Below, piece by piece: positions 36,901 to 46,068 of a stretch of 64,000 bases of DNA (positions are counted from its first letter, which is position 1; each line of letters opens with the position of its first letter). The DNA lies in NCBI GenBank assembly GCA_016716885.1, contig JADJUV010000017.1, positions 1-64,000 of the forward strand. The letters run 5' to 3'. Source of the stretch: Candidatus Trichofilum aggregatum (GTDB lineage: Bacteria > Chloroflexota > Anaerolineae > Promineifilales > Promineifilaceae). Position numbers and translations under genes: made by a program. Under the pieces are notes generated by a model. It searched no databases, was not told the origin of the DNA, and saw nothing but the letters and a program-made list of their open reading frames with translations.

Positions 36901-37277
36901 GGGTCCAGGGTAAGGGGTGCATTTGGCCCTCTACTGCTGGCATATTCACCACCCGGCATACCGCTGGGGACGAAGCGATCTTGCTCGGCTGCATCCAGGA
37001 GCCAGTTGGGATCAAAATGGAAGGTAGGATAGGTGTAACGGGTGGCCCAATAATCACTCATACCCAGTAAGGCCACCGTTTCGTCATAAGGGTTACCGGC
37101 TTTGTAGGCTTCGCGCCCCTCAGCCGAGAGAATGAGCGCTTCTTCCGGGCCAGATTCATTGGCTACCAGGGCATCCTGGCTCAGATCAATCGATTGCCGG
37201 ATGAACAGCACTGCACCGACAAAAAACAAGAATAGTATCATTTGTCCCGCTAGGACGCGGCCGCGTGACTTCGACAT
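33975..37277 (-). CDS. Large secreted BNR/sortilin-type beta-propeller protein
   Basis: An 1100-residue exported protein. Residues 11-30 form a signal anchor. Residues about 130-820 contain repeated BNR/Vps10-like blades (GVWKTTNCC, GLLKSTDAGATWTVLG, GVWRTVDGGTTWTQ, DVYKTTNGGTTFSNV) with Asx-rich DPNNTNTIYAGT strands, as in sortilin-like glycosyl-hydrolase-type propellers. Two Ig-like domains follow (about 860-1080; SVQVTVPNSINVSDEFTLTI and YVGETITYTIAVTNTGDFADTF). The chain ends NLYLPLVLRN, a tail seen on many exported Anaerolineae proteins and possibly a sorting signal. It likely acts in surface adhesion or polymer binding. Only two GCGGCCGC octamers occur, both at the 5' end; 33388-36851 has none. 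Confidence 0.85.
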   Translation of the reverse strand: MSKSRGRVLAGQMILFLFFVGAVLFIRQSIDLSQDALVANESGPEEALILSAEGREAYKAGNPYDETVALLGMSDYWATRYTYPTFHFDPNWLLDAAEQDRFVPSGMPGGEYASSRGPNAPLTLDPNSFTFVGPLPLLQSGRNVAGRTNVIAVDPSNTAVVYIGSDGGGVWKTTNCCSAATTWTNVTDALHINNIAIGDIIIDPNNTNTIYAGTGDLRYGSYSFGGSGLLKSTDAGATWTVLGESVFIPNYPTTGYPQYQAIGKVQVDPNNSNKVIVGTKTGLYFSYDAGTNWTGPCVTNAHATQRQDITGLLVRDDGANTTLYAAVGTRGFPTPVQPDLGNTGANGVYRTTVPASGCPASWSLLNTGWPTGTGDGDPANDQVGRIDLAMAPSNQQVIYAQVADNTNGSATRGVWRTVDGGTTWTQQANPGTFTAAGCTGGIGQTWYNAGVTVDPNNSDTVFLSMIDVYKTTNGGTTFSNVTTGYCGGFVHVDQHARAFVGNSSSNLLIGNDGGMWYSSNANSATPTFISLNDTLGTIEFYGGDITANFAYSSNPGIIAGAQDNGSSVAVWTGNPGPIQWQQRLGGDGVYARIEPVQAQRWYMETQNGGLRVALSGPFSTPLASVGGWASDRISFLFPYEIYKECTTATCDHLIAGSERIWESIQGGYPSTTWFVNSPDLTKNTLADRSFINQLAFAYSDDSMAVVGTNDGNVQFGFGLGTGVPNSATWVNVTGSNAVLPNRPILDVASSPANPLVAYAAVGGFDQNTPGTPGHVFRVTCTANCASFTWANKTGNLPNIPVDAIIANPNFPQQVFAGTDWGLYYTDDINAASPVWYRFENGIPHVMVWDMSIDRGATTLAVFTRSRGAYVWPLPYGPVSTVYAVVAPRESEIEASPNTQVVHDFLFYNVIQADNYNVAISGNSWPTTLLTPSSLSMGINSTTTVSVQVTVPNSINVSDEFTLTITSVTSPTLVYTATGTTNSLAHPDITTSDDDSGSAYVGETITYTIAVTNTGDFADTFSVGISNNTWTTTASTASVALAVGASTTVEVYVVVGSGSSDMAHVTFTSALNSAVTEVVMLNSTSLGEAVQNLYLPLVLRN

Positions 37278-37392
37278 ATAAGCCTCCTCTCTGGTTTATG
37301 GGTAGAACAACGGATCAACAATGGGGTCAAGTTCGACAATCATCTAATTATAGCGACAAGCCAGGCAAAGAGGAATAAACAGATTAGCTTTT

Positions 37393-37420
37393 TTGTTAAA
37401 CGCCTGCACCCTACTATAAT
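37393..37420 (+). promoter_or_regulatory. Sigma70-type promoter of the acidic-protein gene
   Basis: TTGTTA (37393-37398), 16-bp spacer, TATAAT (37415-37420). The transcript would have a leader of about 140 nt that contains a hairpin (GGCAACA pairing with TGTTGCC, extended by GGAT/ATCC, at about 37466-37509). The gene starts at 37565 with an AAGGAG ribosome site. Confidence 0.65.
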
Positions 37421-37564
37421 CGGTTTTCGCTGAAAGCCGGACTTTTACGCCAGTAACAGAGAGGATGGCAACAGGCAGTCTGGACCTGATGATGTTGCCT
37501 GCCATCCCTGGTGTTTTACGAATTGTGTGGACAGCCAAATCACAACCGAAGGAGTTAATTTATC

Positions 37565-37873
37565 ATGGGATACGCAATTGAGTTTGAATATAGTTTTGGC
37601 ATTCGTTACCCTTCCGGGGAAACCCGCGAAGGTGGGGCTAACGCGTTGGTGAGCATTGACACAGCCGACGCCGAAGCATTAGGGCCAATTGATTTGTATG
37701 CGATTGCTTATGAATCAGTCTTGGATGAAGTTGAAGCCATTTGGGGCGAAGAAGAAGAAGTCGCCACTTTACCCGATATTACGATTTCTATTCGCAACCT
37801 GACGGTTGATGATGAATTCGACGAATCCGAGTATTTTGACAACGAGGATGAGGAAGAAGAAGACGAAGCGTAG
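37565..37873 (+). CDS. Highly acidic small protein
   Basis: A 102-residue soluble protein of unknown function. The N-terminal half (YAIEFEYSFGIRYPSGETREGG) looks like a small folded domain. The last 30 residues are almost all Asp/Glu (DEFDESEYFDNEDEEEEDEA). The near-consensus promoter, long structured leader and strong ribosome site suggest high or regulated expression. A 15-bp hairpin terminator follows immediately. No GCGGCCGC is present. Confidence 0.7.
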   Translation: MGYAIEFEYSFGIRYPSGETREGGANALVSIDTADAEALGPIDLYAIAYESVLDEVEAIWGEEEEVATLPDITISIRNLTVDDEFDESEYFDNEDEEEEDEA

Positions 37874-37885
37874 TTCACCATTTGT

Positions 37886-37919
37886 AGATTGGTTCAGTCT
37901 TCGAGACTGAACCAATCTT
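37886..37919. terminator. Hairpin terminator
   Basis: AGATTGGTTCAGTCT (37886-37900) pairs perfectly with AGACTGAACCAATCT (37904-37918) over a TCG loop. It lies 13 bp after the acidic-protein stop. The T tract is short, so termination may be partial. Confidence 0.75.
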
Positions 37920-37934
37920 AAGACAGTTCACCCC

Positions 37935-39588
37935 ATGTCTTATTTGCTCTTTCCCGGTCGGCATTTGTTAAATACGACGTTTCAGGCCCGTTATTTGCGG
38001 GGTGTGTTACAAATGCCACCGGGGGAGTTGCAATTTTGGGGAACCGCGGCCGCGACCCCCGCCTCTCCCCTCAACCAGATCATCTTCGCCGTTACCTCGG
38101 CCAACCAACAACATTCCCGCTACAACCCCATTCCCGTTCCATGTCCGGGCCATCGGTCTGGACCGCTTTGCCCGTGACCTGGAGATGAGCCTGGGCATCC
38201 AGTACCGCATCTTCGGCATTCCCCACTACGACCCCACCCCCCGTTTTGCCCGCCACGTCTTGCAAGAAATCGAAGAGCAGAGCGAAGGGCAGATCGAACT
38301 CACCCCCGACAACTGTGTCGTGCTTTGCTCCACCCCAGCCGTCATCACCATGTACCAGCAGATGGGGTTTGCCATATTGCCCGCCGAGTGGAGCGAAGTA
38401 GGCAACCTGAGCGAGACACCCCTCGACTTGTTACGCGTTTTTGTCCAGGCTGGGGAAAACTGGACAACCAACTCCCTCATCCGGGAGAAAATGGCCCCCA
38501 CCACCTTTGATCTGTGGCAGGATTTCCCCGAAGTTCCCCGCCGGATTTTGCGCCTATGGCGCGACCCACTCCTCAACGATGAAGGCAGTCTCACCGAAGA
38601 CCGGGATTACGCCTCTTACGCCTATGGCATGAGCAACAACGCCATCATCAGCCTGAAATATCAGGACATCAAGGCGGCCATCGTGCCGGGCAAAATTGTG
38701 GATGAAGGCTGTGCGGATGGTGCGTTGTTGGCGCTCATCGCTCGCGATTTTCCTGACTCTGACCTGATTGGCATTGAGATCACCGGTGAGTTTATGGCCC
38801 GTTGCCTGGAGCGGCAGAGGGCGGGCGATTTTGGCGGTACGTTCACCTATTTTCACCAGCGCAACATCACCCAGCCCATTTTTGAAGCCGGTTCCATTGA
38901 CACCACCCTGTGTAATTCCACCACCCATGAACTATGGTCGTATGGGCAACAAACCAAGACATTGCAGGCATATTTAGACCTGAAATATATGCAGACGGCC
39001 AAAGGGGGGCGGCTCGTTATCCGCGATGTAGTAGGGCCAGAAGCGGGTGATCAAGAAGTGTGGTTATGGCTCAATCGGGAAGATGGCAGCAACGAAGATA
39101 TTTTTGCCGAATTTGATCAGCCCAAAGCGTTGCAGAGCCATTTGGATGCCCTTTCGACGTTGGCCCGGTTTAAGCGGTTTGCCCGTGATTTTCTGGCCGA
39201 AGACCGGAAGCGCGGCCATCGGGGGCCGGAGACAGCGATTCAGTACCGTGAAGAAACGGTAGATGGGGTTTTGTATGTGGGGCTGAGTTTGCGCGCGGCC
39301 GCGGAGTTTCTCGCCAAAAAGGATTACACCGATAACTGGCGCAGTGAGATGCACGAGGAGTTTGCCTTTTGGGGGTTCAGCCAGTGGAAAACGGCCCTGC
39401 AAGCGGCCGGTTTCCAGGTATTAGAAAATCCCAACGAACCAACCAAAAGTTCACGGGTATACACCAATCCCTGGATTGTACAGAATCGCTGGCAAGGCAA
39501 AGCCAAACTCTTCCGGCGGGTAGGAGAGCAGTTTGAGCCACTGCCATATCCAGTCACTAACATCGTTTTGGTGGGGGAAAAAACCTGA
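37935..39588 (+). pseudogene. Class I SAM methyltransferase, one frameshift near the 5' end
   Basis: About 550 residues. The frame from ATG 37935 (MSYLLFPGRHLLNTTFQARY) leaves frame near 38122 (AACCCCATTCCC), and FHVRAIGLDRFARDLEMSLG continues in the adjacent frame to 39588. The SAM-binding motif is VDEGCADGALLALIARDFPD, then LIGIEITGEFMARCLERQ and later GGRLVIRDVVGPEAGDQEVWLWL. The N-terminal 200 residues and the large C-terminal part are unlike common families. The shift lies beside CCCC, so a sequencing indel is plausible. Confidence 0.7.
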
Positions 39589-39713
39589 AAACCAGGGAAA
39601 ATAATTAATCGGTGAATTTGTGAATTGTTGAATGATTAATGAGGAGAAGCGTCTACCGCTTCATTAACAATTCACCCATTCAACAGTTCAACAATTAATT
39701 ATTCATCTTCCCT

Positions 39714-42704
39714 CTACTCCTCATCCCTTCTCGCATCCTGCTGTTCTCGCTTCTTGGCTAACAGCCGCGAGGCCAGAGCCGTGCTATCACGGGGCGGCGT
39801 GGATGCACGTGGGGTGGGTGGTGTAGGCGTAGAGGGTGTTGCGGGCGCTTCCGGTTTCCCCGCCGGTGACTCCACCCGCTCAATAGGCCGCGCAAACGGC
39901 GACCCCTCTCCCCTCTCCACTCTGCCCTCTCCACTTTCCGCACTCCCCTCTCCCCCTTTCCTCGCCCTTGCCTTCGCCTCAAACAGACTGCTCATCTGCT
40001 CCGCCCGCTCCGGGTCTACGATGGGGGAAGGGAACATGCGGGCAAAAACGCGGCCGCCTGTCGCCGCCCAGGCCCGTTGCATATCGGTGCGGGTAACGAC
40101 CAACCGGCGTAGCGCAATATCTACCGGGAGCAGAACAACCGCCAGCAGGGTCAGCCAATGCCAGATGGGGCGGGTGGTGGCTTCGCTGGGCAAGGTATGG
40201 TCAAACACAGCCAGGGGATTGTCGGTCAGGTCGCGGCCGCGGGTCAATTCCGCCACATTCGCCAGCAACTGCGGGTTGCCGCCAAACTGCTGATACTCCG
40301 GCGAATAGCCCAACACCCAGCCACTCGTCTGCCCCACCGCTGTGTCTTCCCCTTCTTGACTCCCCGCCACCCGAATAAAATAAGCCCCGGCTGTCTCCGG
40401 GTTAAAATCGGCTTCATACCGGCCTGGGGCCACCTGCTGCAAGGTCACATTGGTCGTTTCCCCGGCGGGCGAAATGACGTTGGCTTCCATCGTTAAATTG
40501 TTGAGGAACACCCCGTTGTTATCCCGCGCATCCACGGTCAAAACAGCATTTTCCCCCTGATACGTCACCACCGATTCCACGTTCGTATCCCGGCTTTGCG
40601 AAATGGTCCAGCGCACCGCCTGCCCCCAAAACTGGGCAAAACCAGCCCACGAGACCCAATCCGCACCCCAGCGCCCCGTCGCATCGGAAGTCCAGGCGAC
40701 GGAGCGGCCCAGCCCATATTGCCAGGCCGCCAACAGCGGATCCCCCTGGTGGGTTTCCAAAACAACCTGGGCCGCATCCTTGGGAGCCGTGCCAACATAA
40801 CCAAACAGGGGTGGCACGGCTTCAATTCCTGCCAAAATAGGGCTACGGCTAATCAATGTGGGGAAGAATCGCTCTTCGATGAGGTAGGTGCGCTGGATGG
40901 CGGTGGTTTCCTGGGTGAAGATTTGCGGCAAATTGGCGGCCCGGTCGGTGAAATGGAAGCGCCCTCCCCCTCGTGCGGCCATCTCCTGAAGCCAGGGCAC
41001 ATCCGGCCCATTGCCGATGCTGACAAAGGAGATGGTGACATCCTGGGCTACCAATGAGTCGAGCAGTTCCGGCACGCCCTCTTTCTCTTCGGAGTCAGCC
41101 CCGTCCGCCAGGATGATGATGTGTTGGACTTCGGTGGGAGAAGCGGCCAGGGCGTCCGCGGCCGCGGCCAACCCTGTGCGCACATAAATGCCCCCGCCCC
41201 CGGCCCCAATCTGTCGGATCAGACCAATGGCTTCTTCCTTTTCCCCCGCCGAAATGGGGCCAATGGGGTTGCTCGGCGCAGTGTCCACCGGAATGACGGT
41301 GATCACGTCGAAATCATTGAGCAATTCAACCACCCGAACCGCTCCTTCGGCCGCCAGTTGGATTTTCTGCACGCCCCCTTCGTTAACCGACATACTGCCA
41401 GAGCGGTCAATGACGATAACGATGCTGACAGCGGGGAAACGCTCCTGATCCTTGATCTGCATGTCCACCGGGAGCGTGGCTTCGAGGGGGGTCTGGAAGT
41501 ACCCACCCATACCGTAACTTTGGGGGCCACCAATGGCGACCAGCCCGCCGCCCAGATCACGGACGTAAGTTTGCAGGATTTCCATTTTACGTGGGGTGAG
41601 GTTTTTGGCGTTGATGTTGACCAGGACGATGGAGCCGTAGTTGCTGAGTTCGGCCAGGGTGGCGGGCAGACCAGCGGGGGTGGTCACATCCACTTCCAGC
41701 CCGATGGCGCGTAGGGCCAGGATGAGTTGCGGGGCTTCATCGGGGTATGGGTTGCCGTTATCGTCCAACGTGCCATCGTTGGCCACCACCAGGACACGGG
41801 GCGGGCCAGCGATTTCGGTGAAGGCGGCCAGTTCGTTGTTCTGGAAGTAGGTGTCCTGGGCGGGAACCAGTTCAACCCGGTAACGGGCAAATTCTTGCTC
41901 AGCGGCCAGAAGGCGGATGGAAAAGTTGTTGCTTCCGGCGTTGAGTTGAACAGCTTCTTCGGAAATGATCTGGCTACCTGCCAGCACGCGCAAGGTGGCG
42001 GGCATATTTTGGGTGCTTTCGATGGTAATGTTGATCGAGAACGCTTCCCCTTGGGTGACGCGGCTGGGGGCGGTGACACTGGTGATGAGGGCTTCGGTCG
42101 CGGCCGCGTCGCGGGCAATGGGTACGTAGTCAATTTGCACACCGGACGCGGCCGCGAGCCGGGCCGCTTCGGTGGTATCGCCGAGCGTGGCCGCACCATC
42201 ACTCAAAATGACGAGGCGCCGGGCACTGCCCGCCGGGAAAATCGCCAACCCCAACCGGATGGCCTCGGCCAGATCAGTGTGTAGGGTTTGAGGCACTGAG
42301 GTGATGGGGGCGAGTTCGGCCAGGCGGCTCATGGGACGATCGACCAGGGCGTTGGCTCCAAAAGCAATAACGGCGGCCTGATCAGTGGCTTCCATCTCTT
42401 CCAGGGCAGACTGGACGAACAACTCGGCCTGGGCCACCTGCTCCGGCCCCATCGAGTCGGATACATCTATGAGGAAGACAACGGCCAACTCATCGGCGGC
42501 GCGCACGGTTTGGGTTCCGGCCAGGGAGAAGGTGAGGAGCAAGATGATGAACACCCGCAAACCGAGGCTGGCCCACTCACGCCAACGGGAGCGGATGTAG
42601 GTGGTGCGTTGCGGCCGCGCCAACCAGAAGAAGTAGGGCAGGGTCAGCAGGAGCAGAAGGGCCAGGGGGGTGGTGAAGTTCATGAGAAAGTGAGCCGTTA
42701 GCAA
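39714..42704 (-). CDS. BatA-like membrane protein with two VWA domains
   Basis: A 996-residue membrane protein. Two N-terminal helices (about 10-65) precede a first von Willebrand A domain whose metal site is LIDVSDSMG (about 80-86). A glutamine-amidotransferase-like segment follows (RVLVVANDG to GGLVAIGGPQSYGMGGYFQTPL). The second VWA domain has VIVIDRSGSMSVNEG (about 430-440), then IILADGAD. A Big/Ig-like region and a late membrane helix (about 845-870) lead to a cytoplasmic disordered tail. The tail (EGSAESGEGRVERGEGSP) is encoded by GGAGAGGGGAGAG-type simple repeats. The order matches proteins linked to MoxR-type stress or surface systems, though no MoxR gene is near. Confidence 0.85.
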   Translation of the reverse strand: MLTAHFLMNFTTPLALLLLLTLPYFFWLARPQRTTYIRSRWREWASLGLRVFIILLLTFSLAGTQTVRAADELAVVFLIDVSDSMGPEQVAQAELFVQSALEEMEATDQAAVIAFGANALVDRPMSRLAELAPITSVPQTLHTDLAEAIRLGLAIFPAGSARRLVILSDGAATLGDTTEAARLAAASGVQIDYVPIARDAAATEALITSVTAPSRVTQGEAFSINITIESTQNMPATLRVLAGSQIISEEAVQLNAGSNNFSIRLLAAEQEFARYRVELVPAQDTYFQNNELAAFTEIAGPPRVLVVANDGTLDDNGNPYPDEAPQLILALRAIGLEVDVTTPAGLPATLAELSNYGSIVLVNINAKNLTPRKMEILQTYVRDLGGGLVAIGGPQSYGMGGYFQTPLEATLPVDMQIKDQERFPAVSIVIVIDRSGSMSVNEGGVQKIQLAAEGAVRVVELLNDFDVITVIPVDTAPSNPIGPISAGEKEEAIGLIRQIGAGGGGIYVRTGLAAAADALAASPTEVQHIIILADGADSEEKEGVPELLDSLVAQDVTISFVSIGNGPDVPWLQEMAARGGGRFHFTDRAANLPQIFTQETTAIQRTYLIEERFFPTLISRSPILAGIEAVPPLFGYVGTAPKDAAQVVLETHQGDPLLAAWQYGLGRSVAWTSDATGRWGADWVSWAGFAQFWGQAVRWTISQSRDTNVESVVTYQGENAVLTVDARDNNGVFLNNLTMEANVISPAGETTNVTLQQVAPGRYEADFNPETAGAYFIRVAGSQEGEDTAVGQTSGWVLGYSPEYQQFGGNPQLLANVAELTRGRDLTDNPLAVFDHTLPSEATTRPIWHWLTLLAVVLLPVDIALRRLVVTRTDMQRAWAATGGRVFARMFPSPIVDPERAEQMSSLFEAKARARKGGEGSAESGEGRVERGEGSPFARPIERVESPAGKPEAPATPSTPTPPTPRASTPPRDSTALASRLLAKKREQQDARRDEE

Positions 42705-42898
42705 TAAAAGCGAACAGTGAACAGTTGTGATGATATGTTACTTTTGCCTAAAGGCAAGAGGGGGAGGGAATAATTAATTGTTGAATTGGCGAATTGGCGA
42801 ATAGTTAACAGGGGGTTTCATTAACCATTCAACCGTTCAACAATTCACTTGTTAATTATTTTCTTTCCTTCATCATAAAACGAAGGTCTCTATTGTCA

Positions 42899-43384
42899 TC
42901 AAACCCAGTCATCGGATTCGGGGGTGGGGTCTTCGGGGAAGGAGCCGGACAGGTTGAGCCAGGCGAGTTCGAGGATTTGGGCGCGGAAGGTGGGGTCTTG
43001 GAGGTGGGTTTGCCAGGTTTGTTTGGCAGCATCGTGGGGATCGGTGGGTTGAGCGCGGCCGCGGACCGTCTCCACCCAACTATCGCCAATCACATTCCCC
43101 CCCGCTACCTCATCCAGCGCATCGCCTAGCCGCTCCCACAACTGCCGTTTGGCTTCGGCTTTGCCCTTTTCCGGCAAGGTTTTACCCACATTCAAGATAG
43201 ATCGCCAGGGAAACCCTTTGATCTTTTTCTCTTGCGCCACCGTTTTGAGCCGTTTTAAGGCTTCCTCACCGCTTACCCAGGTATCATAATCCTGGCCGTC
43301 GGTGTGTTGGTAACGCACTTGTATCTGGTCGCCAAAGTCATGGCGCATCTTGGCGGTTTGGAGAAAGCGTTTAAGAATGACCAT
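42899..43384 (-). CDS. Hypothetical protein coupled to the DCC-family gene
   Basis: A 161-residue soluble protein starting at MVILKRFLQTAKMRHDFG, with GGAGG seven bases upstream. A longer in-frame extension exists but overlaps the DCC gene extensively and has no family look. No motif is recognised; charged helices dominate (GEEALKRLKTVAQEKKIKGF). The start lies 14 bp inside the DCC gene, so translation is probably coupled. Confidence 0.65.
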   Translation of the reverse strand: MVILKRFLQTAKMRHDFGDQIQVRYQHTDGQDYDTWVSGEEALKRLKTVAQEKKIKGFPWRSILNVGKTLPEKGKAEAKRQLWERLGDALDEVAGGNVIGDSWVETVRGRAQPTDPHDAAKQTWQTHLQDPTFRAQILELAWLNLSGSFPEDPTPESDDWV

Positions 43385-43793
43385 AAGCGTCCTCCGTATT
43401 GCGTGGTGCGTGTTCCGTAGGTGATGGGATGGCACAGGTAGCTGTTGAGCCGGGCATGAGGTGGCGGTGGGTGGCGATCCAACGGTAGAGCCAGTCTTCA
43501 AGCGGGTGCAGGCCGGGTAAACGATAGAGAAAAGCCAGCGGCCGCGCCCACCAGATGTACTGGAGACATTGGTTGACCGCGGCCGCGCCACCCAGCACCT
43601 TCTCTTCTGTCGTGATAAACCACACCTGGCTTAACACATCGTCTAGCGAAAGGTTGTATCGGGCCAGTAAGTCGGGGATGGTGTGCCAGGGAGTGATAAC
43701 GATCTGTTGTCGAGAGAGCGTCTGCACGAGACGGGCCGTTTTCTCTCAAAAACCACAATCACCATCATAAATAAGGAGAGGCTGGGCCATCAT
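43371..43793 (-). CDS. DCC-family (DUF393) thiol-disulfide protein, candidate selenoprotein
   Basis: DCC proteins carry YDGDCGFC, a thioredoxin-like CxxC site, at the N-terminus. Here translation from ATG 43793 reads MMAQPLLIYDGDCGF, then an in-frame TGA (43748-43746), then EKTARLVQTLSRQQIVITPW, continuing open to 43371. The TGA stands exactly where the second redox Cys belongs, giving CxxU if decoded as selenocysteine (140 residues). The start overlaps the kinase stop (ATGA), which supports it. The reading frame is intact on both sides, so this is not an indel. Alternatives are a Cys-to-stop mutation or a base-call error. The remaining DCC core (EKVLGGAAAVNQCLQYIWWARPL) is normal. Confidence 0.6.
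43712..43748 (-). promoter_or_regulatory. Candidate bacterial SECIS hairpin
   Basis: On the minus strand, directly after the in-frame TGA, CGTCT (nt 13-17 after TGA) pairs with AGACG (nt 23-27) around the loop CGTGC. An outer GAGAG, beginning inside the TGA, can pair with CTCTC. The apical loop lies 18-22 nt after TGA and has G in its second position, which fits general bSECIS rules (loop 16-37 nt downstream, early G). Confidence 0.45.
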
Positions 43794-45978
43794 TTCACCT
43801 CAGCCACAGGGATGGGTAAATAGATGGTAAAGGTGCTACCGGCCCCATAATTGCTTTGCGCTTCGATGCGGCCGCCATGCGCCTCAATGATAAAACGAGC
43901 CAGCGGCAAGCCTAAACCCATGCCCACAGCCGTAGATGTGTTTTGGTTGAGTTGGGTTAAGCCTAACCAGATAATCGCCAGCCGATCTTCAGAGATGCCC
44001 ACGCCATTATCGGTCACCCGCACATAAATCTCATCATCCTGACGACCATACGTGATCTCCACATGTCCACCAATTTTGTTGAATTTGATGGCATTGTGCA
44101 GCAAAAATTGTAGCGCTTCCTGTAAACGTTGGGCGTCACCCCTTATTTGGGGCAGGTGATGGCTATTGGCCTGCGTATTAACCTGAACACGCCGGGCCTC
44201 AGCCATGGCTGAGAGGCTGGTGACACTGGTACGGATGACATCATCCAGGCGCACATTAGCAAACTGAAACTCGCTCTGTTTTTGAATGCGCCCAGAAACG
44301 GTAATGAGACGATCCAACATCACTTTGAATTCGGCCAAAGGTTTTGTCAGGCGATCGGGCAGGGTAATGAGCGACTCGTTTTGGCTGGCTTCGTTGTAGG
44401 GTGCGCTGCCACTGGCTTTCAATGGTGCCAAACCCTTTGCGCACATCGGGGGAGATGAGGTGCAGGAATTGGCGGTACAGTCGAGATACGGCTTCCCACC
44501 GCTCGGCTCGTTCGATGTAATCCTGATGGTTGTTTGACTCTTTATGATAAGTCTGGCTCAGGCTCCAAAACTGATGCGAGAGATGAAAAACGGGTCCCAT
44601 CTGGTGAGCCAAAACAGTGAGACGGGCAAAATCGTGGGGGGTATAGGTGATCTGCTCGTGTTTCATGCCCAACGCTAGCACACCAACCAGGGTAGCACCA
44701 CCGTGTAAGGGCAGATAAAGCAGCCGATTCCATTGACGCAAGGTATCTCTTTCCTCAGGTTGCATGGCTTCAAAATCGCTGAGGGTGTCAATGTCATATT
44801 GCACCAGGGGCTGGCCAGGTTACGCTGTAAATGGGTGATGAAGGAGCTTTGGGGGAAAAGTAGGCTGGTTCTGGTAAAGGTTGGGTGAGGCTAGCCCGCG
44901 GCCGCAAACAAATCCGCTCCCCTTCTTCTATCACCGTCAGCAACCAGGCATCTTCTGTATGCCATTGCTGTTGCACCCAGGTAAGTAGCGTCTGAGCCAG
45001 TTGTTGGGGGTCAGTTAAACGCCCATCTAAACGTTCAACGGGCAATAAAGCCGTCCCTGCATTTTCATCTACTTCGGCACCCCGTTGGAAAAGCTGATTG
45101 ACGAGGCGATAGAGCAGGGCAATGAGGGCGGAAAACCCCGCGGCCGCGAGGGTAATGCCTGGCAACGTTTGACGAATATTGTCCCCGGTGGTCGTCTGAG
45201 TTAGAAAAAAGATGCCACCCAGAGTCAAGAAAAAAACCAGCGTCACAAAGAACAGGCGGCGCAAGTTTTGCCGCAGAGTAATCTGTAGATCAGGCAGACG
45301 TTCACGGGTGAGACTGAGCGTAGCCACGGTTGCGGCCGCGATGGTCAACAAAACTCCCATCTGCAACCAACCCAACCCGCCTCGCTGTTGAATAAGGGCC
45401 GGTATCCCCCCCACCATAAACCCGCTCAGGGCAAACAGCCAATAATTAACCTGGTTGCGATACATGGATGTGGGCACTTTGTGATGCGCCACCCGGGTCA
45501 ACATCCAGGCGGCAAACAGGGGCAAAAACCAGCTCGTCGCCCATACGGCGGCCCACCAATCAAACTGGCGGACGGCCAGGCCACCCAACACGGCAGGCTC
45601 AAAACGAACGATATTCAGGAGCGGGTCCAGCGCAATAGCACCCACCCATAGGGCTACAAAAAAAACGAGCGGCAGATTGCGCCACCGCCCGGTTACATTC
45701 AGGTAGGTGGTCGTGGTCAGCAAAATCGCGGCCCCCATCAGGCCAAAGGCATAACGGCTGATAAATTGCCAGTTGTAGCTGACAATGACGGAAGCGTTAC
45801 GGCCCAGGAAATTGCTTAGAATGCTACTGGCCCATACGGCGGCCAGAAGCAGGGTCGCGGACCATAACCAGATGAGGGTGGAGCGGTGTTGGCGTTGCGG
45901 CCGCTGAATTTGGCCGATGAGAAATAAAAAGGCCAGGGGTAAAAGAGAGAGGATTAAAAACTGCTGGGTGAGACTCAT
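43790..45978 (-). pseudogene. Membrane sensor kinase-like protein with GAF and HATPase domains, several frameshifts
   Basis: Three frames combine into one product of about 730 residues. There are 8-9 N-terminal membrane helices (from MSLTQQFLILSLLPLAFLFL), a GAF-like domain (EDAWLLTVIEEGERICLRPR through LPLHGGATLVGVLALGMKHEQ), a dimerisation helix and a HATPase domain with HNAIKFNK (N box), VTDNGVGISEDRL (G1) and GMGLGLPLARFIIEAHGG (G2). Shifts are needed near 44855 (CCCCC), 44812 (CCCC) and 44420. No standard phospho-acceptor HExxxPL is visible. The stop overlaps the DCC-gene start. Five TCCCACA boxes lie just upstream. Confidence 0.7.
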
Positions 45979-45990
45979 ACTGGTTAATTA

Positions 45991-46064
45991 TCCCACATTT
46001 TCCCCTGAACTCACCATGCTCATTTCCCACATATCCCACATCCATTTGTGGGATATATGTGGGA
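45991..46064. promoter_or_regulatory. Cluster of five TCCCACA boxes with an inverted repeat
   Basis: TCCCACA at 45991-45997, 46025-46031 and 46034-46040, and the complement TGTGGGA at 46047-46053 and 46058-46064. The last four make an inverted repeat centred near 46044. They fill the 90-bp gap between the AlbA_2 regulator gene and the kinase-like gene, a natural operator position for the latter. Confidence 0.55.
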
Positions 46065-46068
46065 TAAA

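Noticed and set aside
43498..43758. Alternative frame over the DCC gene start
   Set aside because: It has no family resemblance, while the coupled ATG at 43793 gives the exact DCC N-terminus.
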